From NCBI GenBank assembly GCA_036502005.1, contig DASXZH010000029.1:1-64000 (forward strand): a stretch of 64,000 nt of DNA, written 5' to 3'. The stretch comes from DASXZH01 sp036502005. GTDB lineage: Bacteria > Armatimonadota > Fimbriimonadia > Fimbriimonadales > Fimbriimonadaceae. The position numbers and the translations under genes are program-made. Below the pieces are notes generated by a model. That model saw only the letters and a program-made list of their open reading frames with translations. It was not told the origin of the DNA and searched no databases. Shown in pieces: positions 8,626 to 17,800 of this stretch (position 1 is the stretch's first letter; every line of letters begins with the position of its first letter).

Positions 8626-9483
8626 TTAGCCTGCTCCCCCTACTGAAGGCGGAAGGCCAGCGCCACCGCCTGGACCGCCGCCAAATCTTCCACCAGGACC
8701 TCTTCCGCCAGGTCCTCTTCCAGGGCCGCGACCACCAGGTCCTCCCGCTGCTCCCGCTGGACCAGGGGGGCCACCTCCAAGTGCGGGCGCTGCCGCTGAA
8801 GCCGCTTCTTGCACGGTTGGATAGACGACGCTAGCTCGAATGTAGCCAATCATCGAGACACTATAGGTCCCGGTGAGAATTGGCGACGTACCCGTTAGCG
8901 CTAAACCGTCTGCCACAGCTAAATAGTTGGGCATATCCTTCCATGCCTTCATGTTGTCTTCGATTTGTTTATAAGTTCCCTGTACAGTTACTTGGCCCAA
9001 ATCAAAGATGACAACCGGAAAAGGCAGGGCCGGGTAGTTAAAGAACTCAGAAACAACTGTATTCGCATCGTCACCAGGCTCGGGGATAGTAGGGCCAGTG
9101 ATAACCTTTACACCACCGACTTTCAACTGCTTGTTTACGGCCTTTTGAATACTATTTCGAAAAACGCGAACGTCGATCGTCATATGCCATGCGTCGACCC
9201 CCATGTTGATGCCACCCGCTGACAACGTATTGGGAGGAGTTTTCTTAGCAACGATTTGCTGCCACTCAGCGACTTTCGTATTCACCATTGTCTGCGCAAC
9301 GTTCACTCTTTGCTCAGCCGGACCTTTCTCGTCGTGCGCAATCTTGTGCAACGCAGCAGCCTGATCTTCAACTGCCTTCGCCTCTTCTATATCCGGGCCA
9401 TAATTCCAGAAATAGCCCCAACTAACGACAATTACGCCGATTGAAATACCGATCGAAATAATGGGCATTGCGCCAATTCTCAT
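8626..9483 (-). CDS. pilO: PilO-like inner-membrane pilus assembly protein
   Basis: 285 residues: an N-terminal transmembrane helix (about 6-26), a predicted coiled coil (about 32-78, rich in A/E/K/Q), a globular region to about 235, and a Gly/Pro/Arg-rich tail (about 238-285). Topology and position between PilN- and PilP-like genes fit PilO, which forms the periplasmic PilN-PilO heterodimer. The Gly-rich tail is not typical of PilO. Its ATG overlaps the pilN stop as ATGA. Sequence divergence makes the family call dependent on context. Confidence 0.7.
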   Translation of the reverse strand: MRIGAMPIISIGISIGVIVVSWGYFWNYGPDIEEAKAVEDQAAALHKIAHDEKGPAEQRVNVAQTMVNTKVAEWQQIVAKKTPPNTLSAGGINMGVDAWHMTIDVRVFRNSIQKAVNKQLKVGGVKVITGPTIPEPGDDANTVVSEFFNYPALPFPVVIFDLGQVTVQGTYKQIEDNMKAWKDMPNYLAVADGLALTGTSPILTGTYSVSMIGYIRASVVYPTVQEAASAAAPALGGGPPGPAGAAGGPGGRGPGRGPGGRGPGGRFGGGPGGGAGLPPSVGGAG

Positions 9484-10286
9484 GAGCCTGTACCGCCTGC
9501 CGCAAACGCGGCGCTGCCAGCTTGAAGGGTAGCTCGCGGATTTGGAGTTGTGAGATTATGGGTGACTACGACGGCCACCGTTATAAGCGACTCAGTGGGG
9601 GTCGCCCCGCGTGTTCGCGGTAGACCGGGGGTTCCAAATCCTCCGACTCCAGCGTAGTCTGTCGTTCCGGCCGACGCGATCTTAACATCCAACCGCTGCA
9701 TCGCATCATCAGTAAGCCGAGGACTGCCGGCTTTTATAGGCCGCCCAACCTGGTCGTCCTCCTCAAGTGGAGGCACGAAGATATCGTTAATCTGATAACC
9801 TGATCGCGAAACTGCTTGGGCGCCCTTAATTCTAAGCATCGCCAACATCAAGTCCGCATACTGCCGGAACGACCCAATTGCGCCTTGCATGGTTACCGTG
9901 CAAGTATTGCCATCTGCCGGTGTTGCTTGAAGCGAGATGATCCTGAAATAACTCGGAATATAGGTCTTGATTTCGTCGTAAAAATCGGGATAGACCGAGC
10001 TGTGCGCCTCCATCGCGTTGGCAAGATTAACATTTAGGAGCGGCCCGGCCGACTTGGCAATGACCGTATCGGCGTTTCCTGCCGTCGCAACGACTTTATC
10101 GAATGCCGCTTGATTGTTGGGCACGTCATTCTTGGCTGCATCCAACGCGGCCTTACCGGCGGCGTTCATCGTTAGAGTGAAGTAAACCGAACCGCCGATG
10201 ATGAGTATCGCTATTACCCAAGCGAATTTTGATCCGGCGCCACCGCCGCTGCCCCTGGTTGATGCTGGTAGTAGGTTAAGTTTCAT
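9480..10286 (-). CDS. pilN: PilN-like inner-membrane pilus assembly protein
   Basis: Starts with MKLNLLPAS, matching the short cytoplasmic (I/L)NLLP motif by which PilN contacts PilM. A transmembrane helix follows at about residues 22-40, then a periplasmic region with a helical segment and an alpha/beta domain (about 75-165). The last ~100 residues are a low-complexity Gly/Thr/Pro-rich tail. At 268 aa it is longer than typical PilN (about 180-200). Follows pilM by 3 bp and overlaps pilO by 4 bp. Confidence 0.8.
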   Translation of the reverse strand: MKLNLLPASTRGSGGGAGSKFAWVIAILIIGGSVYFTLTMNAAGKAALDAAKNDVPNNQAAFDKVVATAGNADTVIAKSAGPLLNVNLANAMEAHSSVYPDFYDEIKTYIPSYFRIISLQATPADGNTCTVTMQGAIGSFRQYADLMLAMLRIKGAQAVSRSGYQINDIFVPPLEEDDQVGRPIKAGSPRLTDDAMQRLDVKIASAGTTDYAGVGGFGTPGLPRTRGATPTESLITVAVVVTHNLTTPNPRATLQAGSAAFAAGGTGS

Positions 10287-10289
10287 TCG

Positions 10290-11696
10290 CTACTCAAAGA
10301 ATATATGCAATCCGTTCCCGACTGCAATCGCAAAGTCTGGTCGATTTTCATCCACAAAAGTTGGTTCGATCTTCTTGCCGCTAACACTGATATGCCGCAT
10401 AGGGTCATAACTGTCGCAAGCAACGGCAAGTGCCTGGCCCAAAGTCTCCGTTAGTCCGGCAAGTTTTGAAGCACCACCGCTTAGGACGAGATGGTCCACA
10501 TTTCCGGAGCGGCTTCTAAAATAATCGAGCGAACGTCTTACTTCCGCCACGAATTCTTCCAATACGGGAGCCACCGAGTTATTTATTCGCTGGGTTTCCG
10601 GGTCCCCTGGAACAATTGGAGTTGGCATATCGGCTGCATGGGCCGGCTCAGGAGCCGGCGCAGACGCCGCAGAAAACGGATCGTATGCCGAAGGCGGTTC
10701 CGCTTCCGCAGCAGCAGGGGGCTGCGTTTCCCCAAAGGTGGTCGGCTCTTCAAAGGCACCGGTGTGAAAGGGCTCGTCCGCCGCAGGAGCGGGCGGTAGG
10801 GCTTCCGGCGGCGTGGCAGGGCCAGCAGAAGGCATATCGTCCGCAAACGGATTGTAGGGTTGAAATTCTTGGGTAAGCCCTGGGGCCGCACCGGTTCCTG
10901 CGTCCGGAACTCCAAACGAGAAGCTATCCGGGATCGCCGTTTGCAGCAACCCAACGTGCACGTGGCACTTCTGCTGTTTAAGCAGCTCTGCCTCTTCCAT
11001 GCCCACACCCATCGCATCGGCGATTGCCTTGGTGAACATTTCTCCGCCCACCGGGACTTGGCGTGGCATAAGAAGGCGTCCGTTTTTGTAAATATTGATG
11101 GAGGTCGTAAGATGTCCGACATCTACGACACAAACAGTTAAATCTTGGTAAAGATCGGCGTAGCTAACTTTGAGGGATCGAGCAATCCCAAGAGCTTGAA
11201 CGTCAATCGCGGCCATTTGCTTGCCGGCTTTCTTTATGCAGGCAACGACCGTGTCGATTGCCGATTGAGGCGAAATCGCCATCACGACTTCCATATTGGC
11301 GCTGGACGGGTCTTCATCTTCCAGTTGCTTGTAGTCGCTAAGGACATTGCTTTCTGCGAAGGGGATGTTTCGGTTGATTTCCCACTGCATATGCTCGCTC
11401 AGCTCTGCCGGACTCATCCTTGGAACTTCCAAGGTCCGAACCAGAACCGAAGCCTGCCCCGCAATTGAGACGACAACGTGTGAGACACTCGCGCCTGCTT
11501 GGCTGAGTGCCTGTTTTAAGGCAACTCCAACTGCCTCGGCATTGTAAACCCCTGTGTGGTCTACTGCACCCTCTGGCGTGTCAATCATGCCGAGAGCCGA
11601 GATAACTGGTTCCTTTGCCTGTGTCCTTACTTCTGCTACCTTGATCTTCCGACTACCGATGTCGATACCAAGGACGCTGCTAAGCCTTTTCGCCAT
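10290..11696 (-). CDS. pilM: Type IV pilus assembly ATPase-fold protein PilM
   Basis: Actin/FtsA-like cytoplasmic protein that binds PilN and connects to the pilus motor. Visible: the phosphate-1 motif VLGIDIGSRKIKVAEV (residues 8-23), the AEL-SEHMQWEINRNIPF helix typical of PilM, CVVDVGHLTTSINIYKNG, and a C-terminal LVLSGGASKLAGLTETL. An Ala/Pro/Glu-rich insertion of about 120 residues (about 248-370) splits the fold between ELLKQQK and INNSVAPVLEEF. Total length 468 against about 350 for classical PilM. First gene of the pilMNOPQ operon, with a good promoter upstream. Confidence 0.93.
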   Translation of the reverse strand: MAKRLSSVLGIDIGSRKIKVAEVRTQAKEPVISALGMIDTPEGAVDHTGVYNAEAVGVALKQALSQAGASVSHVVVSIAGQASVLVRTLEVPRMSPAELSEHMQWEINRNIPFAESNVLSDYKQLEDEDPSSANMEVVMAISPQSAIDTVVACIKKAGKQMAAIDVQALGIARSLKVSYADLYQDLTVCVVDVGHLTTSINIYKNGRLLMPRQVPVGGEMFTKAIADAMGVGMEEAELLKQQKCHVHVGLLQTAIPDSFSFGVPDAGTGAAPGLTQEFQPYNPFADDMPSAGPATPPEALPPAPAADEPFHTGAFEEPTTFGETQPPAAAEAEPPSAYDPFSAASAPAPEPAHAADMPTPIVPGDPETQRINNSVAPVLEEFVAEVRRSLDYFRSRSGNVDHLVLSGGASKLAGLTETLGQALAVACDSYDPMRHISVSGKKIEPTFVDENRPDFAIAVGNGLHIFFE

Positions 11697-11725
11697 AGAT
11701 GTGAGAGCCTTACCCGAGCCTGCTT

Positions 11726-11755
11726 ATCATACACCTGTGCATCCCTCGAAGTCAA
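11726..11755 (-). promoter_or_regulatory. Sigma-70-type promoter for pilMNOPQ
   Basis: On the minus strand: -35 TTGACT (11755-11750), an 18-bp spacer, and -10 TATGAT (11731-11726), giving a start near 11719 and a leader of about 20 nt before the pilM ATG. It lies in the 158-bp gap between pilM and the giant gene upstream, the largest gap inside the distal part of the cluster. pilMNOPQ can therefore be transcribed apart from the pilin genes. Confidence 0.6.
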
Positions 11756-11854
11756 TGAGCACACAGTGACTTCTAAGAGACGCAATGCATATCCCCATGC
11801 GTTCTAACATTCTGACCAATTCGTTTGCATTTTCCATGACACAACAACAACTTG

Positions 11855-14800
11855 CTACGGGGAACTGGCAGTCGGCGCAAAATTCGGTGCTATAGACTCG
11901 AAAAATACGTCCGGAGAACCATTTCTCGTACTTGACCAGAACAACCATATCAGCCCCGGCCTGCCTAAGGCGGTTACCGGTGCGAGTGGATCGAGGAATG
12001 ATGTGACCTGGGCCTCATTAACCGCTCCATCCACCGCAATCGGCGTTTCAGCAGTTTCCACTACCAAATTGGCCGCGTATCCGTTTGCCGCATCGGCTAT
12101 GACATTCCCGTTGATGTCTGTGTATGAAATATTAAATGCCACTCCCTCTTCGGCGGAAGTGAAGTAGATTCTGCCCTTAGCAGGGTCGACTTCATAGTCA
12201 AACGTGCCGCCGGGGCCCGATTGGAGAGAAACGTGAAGTGATACCGGCTGGTTGGTGTTTGGGTTGATTCCTATCGGAGAAGGCAGTTGAACGCCGAACC
12301 TGTAAGTGCTCAAGTAAGGCCGCGCTGCTTGGCCTGTGCCGGAAGAAGCTCCGGAATAGAGGACGTCGTAACGGCTTGCGCTAAGGGTCACGCTTCCGCT
12401 TACGGGCGTTCCCGTCTGGTCATACCACTGGTTCAGGTCCGTTCCGAAAAGCTGGCGCGTGTCGTAAAGCACGGTGGGGTTCAGAGCGGTGACGCCGCCA
12501 GAACTCACCCGCAGGATCCTGGGGGTGTAGGAAAGAGCGACTACGGCGGATGGGGCGGGTGTGTTGCCCGAGAACTGAACGGTTCCGTTATTGGGGTCAA
12601 AGAAGAGGGTTCCGCCAAGAACGTTGTTCTCCTGCGAAATGATCCCGCTCTTTGGGTCCACCTGCTGCTGCGTGTTCAGGGCGGTTCCGTTAATCGTGAG
12701 CGTAACAGCCTCGCTTGTATCCCAATCGACGCCTGCTGCCTGATACACGCCGTTTTTGGCGGAAACCAGGGTTTCACCGCTGATCGCATAAAGATCGTTC
12801 AGAACGATCGGTGTGGCCAAGGGAACGCCGCTCGCGCTACACGGGATTCTTGCAAGGAAGATATCCGCGTGCGGACGCGAAACAAGTTTGCCCGAGAACA
12901 CGAGTTCAAGGTAGTTCTTGCCACCAGCGGTTACACGGCCAGTAGCTTGTGGGCTGCTGACTGAGGCGAAAGCAGCCGGCATTTGGATTATGTTGTTAGT
13001 CCACGCCGGAGTAGAGCTTGCATTGTAAGTTGCGCAATGCATTTCGCCACCGCCCGTTGCGTTCGTTGTGTAGAACACGGTCGCGCTGTTTCCAAACTGC
13101 ACTACCGTTGGATGCTGCTTGACCGTACCGTCGATTAGCGCGGGATTACTCAGATCATCCGGAAGCGGCACTGGCGTGCCCATAGACATGACGCCGCTGC
13201 TTACAGATCCCTGAGCGATGAACACCTTGCTGTTGGTGATGGTGGCATTGCCAGTGTTCACCTGAGCTTCGCCGGTGAACACCATGAATGGGTTACCGTT
13301 TTGATTGCCTGTTGCAGTAGAGACGATACCGTTAGAGTCCACCACTAACGGGTTGTAAGGGCTACCCGCAAAGGCAGGGTTCTCATAGTTCACCGGATAG
13401 TTCGTGTTGACCGAATAGGATGTTCCGGTGGGCACGAACAAGGAGTTGGTCAGGCTAGCGCTCGGATACGGTCCAAGATCTTGGCTGAACCATTGCGCGC
13501 TGCTCACGAACTGATCGAGATCTTTGAGCGGATTCTGGCCATTTAGAGGGCCTCCAGAGACGAGGCTTGCGATGTAGATCATCGAGTTGGAGACCGTTTT
13601 CTGGTTACCGATCTGGGCAGACGAAGGCCCTGTTCCCGGCGCGTACGTTCCACGAGTGGAAGTAAAGGCGACGTGAAGGTTCTGAGTTGCGTCCCTATAC
13701 GCCCCCGGCTGGCCGTTGGCAAACAGATTCGTTTCGGTCCCAGTCACGTAGTTATCCAGCATCGTATTCACGAATGGGTTCGCCTGCCCGGTGAGTTCAG
13801 TCTCCTTCACCCTGAAGGTAAGCGTGAACGAGGGTTGGGCAACATACTCGCCCGAGATCGGGTTATCGTTGCTGTCAACACCGATCTGATAGTTCTGAGT
13901 TGTACTTACCTGGTTGCCATCGAAGATCTGCATCAACTGGGAGTAGGTGCCTACCGGGAAACCGAACGGCACGGAGACCGTTATCCGAGGCGCTGCCGGA
14001 GTGGGACCACTCGTGAAGACAGGACCTTGGGAAACACCCAGAATTGGGTTGTATTGGCGAATCGGATCTGTCGTCAGAACGGTTCCTGTGGTGCTTCCAG
14101 CCCTTGCCTTCTGGATGATCGCATTAAGACTGGTATCTCCATCGGCCGTATACCAGTTTAGGGCCGGCGAGATTGGGGTCTGCGAGTCAATGTCGGTATG
14201 CAAGTCAGTGTAGGCATCCAGCCAATTTAAACTGTTGCCATTCGTGGCGCTTACGCCGAGATTAACGGGAGGACTTGTATTAAGCTTTTGCTTTGCCACG
14301 CCAAGGTTCAGGGAGTTCACGTTGCCATCGTTGGTCACGTTAAACGGCTGGAACATCTGCTTGAAAGGAGAATTCGCGGCCCAAGGTGAGCTGCTGTTCA
14401 TCCCTTCGCCGGCCCCTTGCGAAAGCGCCCCAAGGTCTACCGTGGGAGTTGAGCTGTGCAACCGGAAGTCGGGCTGTACGGACACGTTCATCCAGAAGTT
14501 TCGATAAGCCTGGTTTGGCCCAACCGTAGTCGTGTTGTTATTGGCTCCCGAGTAGATCGTAAAATCGCTTCGATATCCTCCAGGGATGCTTTGCCCGTTC
14601 GAATCGGTCGCAAGAAGTTCGTTAGGCGGTTGGAAATGCGGGACGTTGAGGGTTAGATCCCACTCGGTTTCATTCAAAGTGCGGGACACCGTAGCAGTAA
14701 TCGGATCCTGCAATGGGCTCCAAGCGGCTCCGCCCACATTGTAGTTCGTGGCTGCCTTTAAAGTCGCTCCATAGCCGTACATCGGATTATTCGCGGAGCC

Positions 14801-17800
14801 GGAAGGATCAGAAACCGCCGCAACGAGATCGGACGGAATATCCGGATAGTCAAGGCTCGTATTTGGATATCCGGTTGGCATATCCTCCAAGCTTGGGAAT
14901 AGATTGGGAATTGGATTTACTACCGAATTGTTTTGCCACGCCAAGGGTGTCGGTATTAAGTGAACATTTGGCAAGCCATTGGGCAGCAATGTCCGGTTGT
15001 AAACGCCGAACCTAACGGTTGTGCTCGTATTGTGCGGCACATCTCCACCGCTTATTCCTAAAAGACTTAAGTTGCCGACCGGATTGCCGTTGATTTTATC
15101 CTGCGCTGTGATGGCTCCGGCGGAGTCATATCCGAGCGACTCGCCAGATATGGGGTTCCCGCTAGTGTCATATTGCATGACCAAGGCAAGAGGATTGCCA
15201 AGGATGTATTGAAGGTAGGACGTGCCCGTGCCCGGCAGGAGACCTGTAGGGGGTGGGTTGATAGCAATGTTCGTGGATCCCGATCCTGTGGAGGGAACCA
15301 CATTAAATGAGAGGTTGATGTTAACGGGCCCAGGGGCGGGCATATTTACGGATGGGTTCAAATAGATTCTAGCTACTGCGACGCCATCCAAGGGCTCACT
15401 CAAGTTTCCCGTTGGCGGCGTTGCCCCAAGCGGCCCTATCGATTGGGCAGAAAGCGTTCCAAGGGCGGACCCAGTTGAACTTGCTTGCTGGATGTTCACC
15501 ATCGAATACCCGCCGGCGGAGGCCAATACGCTATACGGGAAGTTGAAAACACAGATATAGAGCGATTGCCCATAGTCCTTGGAGGGCGTGGCCCCCGTGC
15601 CAGCCTGGTATTCCGTTTTTAGAGCGTCATAAGTTCCGCGACCTTGCCTGATCGACAAATAGTCCGTCGGACTGATAAACATCGCCTTTGCCCCGGCAAA
15701 GTCAGTCGCGTAAGTGCTTCCGCCTGGGTTGTTGGCAGTCTGCGTAAACGATCCCGGTCCGGTGCCGTACCCAGATCCAGCAGTGTTGCTGAACGCGTAA
15801 AGATAACCGGCCGTGTCGGCCGCATAAAGGAAACCGTGTGCGCTAGAAAAAGATGCCTTAATCGAGGGCGCCGGCGTTCTGTATTCCCAAGCTTGCCGTG
15901 CCCACTGTTGGTTCTTAGCGCCAAACGTGGGAGTTCCGCCTCCACTTGGGATCCCGTTCGTAAGGATTCCATCGTTAAGGGCGAACATCGCATCAAACCG
16001 ACCGTCCTCGGTCGGCACCATAACCACCGGCGCCGGGCTAGATGATGGGCTGGACGACGTGGAAACGTTGTTGTAAACGGTCATCTGGGTGTAAGCCAAG
16101 TTGCCGTACACACCTGTTCCCAGCTCGTTCGTGGTCCATTGCGGCGAGCCGCCTGTCGTTCCATCCGCAAACAGAGACGTGAGATACAGGTTCTCGTTCA
16201 TCACGACAATACTGTCGCTTTGGCCAGTACCCAAAACATTCAACTGAGCCGCAGGAATAGCAACGGCGCCGCTTTGGAAATCGCCCAAAGTCGTCGCACC
16301 CCAACCTGCAAAGAGACTCCCGGTTACAGGCGCGCCGTTAAACTGGCCGTAGTACGCTTGCCACCAGGTGGGGCTCCCGCCTCCGGTGGGGTTATTGCCC
16401 ACATTGGCGTTGCCGATTGAGAAGTAGGTAACGCCGTCTGTTCCTTTCACATAATCGCCAAAGTTGTAGGTATTTCCAGGAACAAAGGCTCCGGCATTGA
16501 TATTGGCCGAGTTATTGGTGACCCAGTTGGCGTCTGGCACACCGGTGTCTTGGTTGATCGCAAAGAACCCGGACAACGCGGAGGTTGAATCACCGAGCTT
16601 AAGCCTCGTTCCGAAATAGATATCGCCAAAGGCGACCGTCGGTGTCATGGCTATGGGTCCCAGCGTTTGTGAAGCGCCGTAGAAAACCCGCACCTGCACA
16701 TAGTCGATACCGGCCGTAGGCAATACAGTATTGGTGGTGCTGTTGCCGTTTCCGGTAGCCGCGATCGCCACACCGAAAGTGGCCCCAAAATCGGCAGGGG
16801 TCCACGAGGCTTGACCCCAAAGATCGGTCATTCCGCCGTACACCTTAGTCTCGTCGATGGTTGGAACCAGCGTAACACCGGGCGTGGTGCCAGTTAAACC
16901 TGAAGCATTTGAGGTTAAGGTCGGGGGTGAAAAAGCAGGCGAATTAAAGGTTACGGTTACGATGCCGTTTGGCAACGGGCCACCGGAAGCGGTGACGCTA
17001 AGACCCGCAATAGCATTTAAGGCACTCTGCACTTGTACGGCTGTAGCGTTATAGGGAATCGGTGCTGTTGTTCCAAGCGCGCCCGCCGTTATCGTGAAAG
17101 TTCCGCCTGCGGGAGTGCCGGTCTCTTGGATGGTCGTGGAAGGGACCAGCCAATCGTCGGCCGTATCGGCGCGATTGAATCCGGCTCCCGTCTGAACGGT
17201 CCCCGCCTTGACTAATTCAACTTCGGCGTCCTTAATAGTTAAGCCGCTATCCCCGCCCGACCGGTGGCGAACTACGCTCACCTGGATGCCCGAAATTCGG
17301 GCGCCGGTTGGAATGTTCAGCGAGGTGCCCGCGCTGCTTATCAAATACTCGGAGGAACCGCTTCCGGTGCCCGCATCAGGCGTAACCGTTGCGTAGCTTT
17401 GATCTACATACTGGGCATTCGCCGGATTGGTCCAAGTTGCATCACCCGGATTTCGGCCGCCGTTAGCGAAAGCTCCAAATCCAGAATCAGTTTCGTTGCC
17501 ATTTGGGAACTGCCATCGAACAAAGGTTGTCTTGCTGGCTGGACTTCCTGCTGCGTCCAGCGAATACATGCGGCCCTGCATGGTAGGCACAATAATCTCT
17601 GGCAATACGGTGCCGTCGTTTACGTAGGCCAGCGATCCGGAGATGGCTCCAAGCGAACTCGGCTTTGCCAAAGACGGATAATCATCGGGATAGGACCAGA
17701 TCCGAGTGGTCGTCGTATCTCCACGCCCTTCCATGTCGATCTTGTAAATTCGTCCGTTTTGAGAGCCGATGTAGAGGTAAGGATGCCCCGTCGTGTCTTC

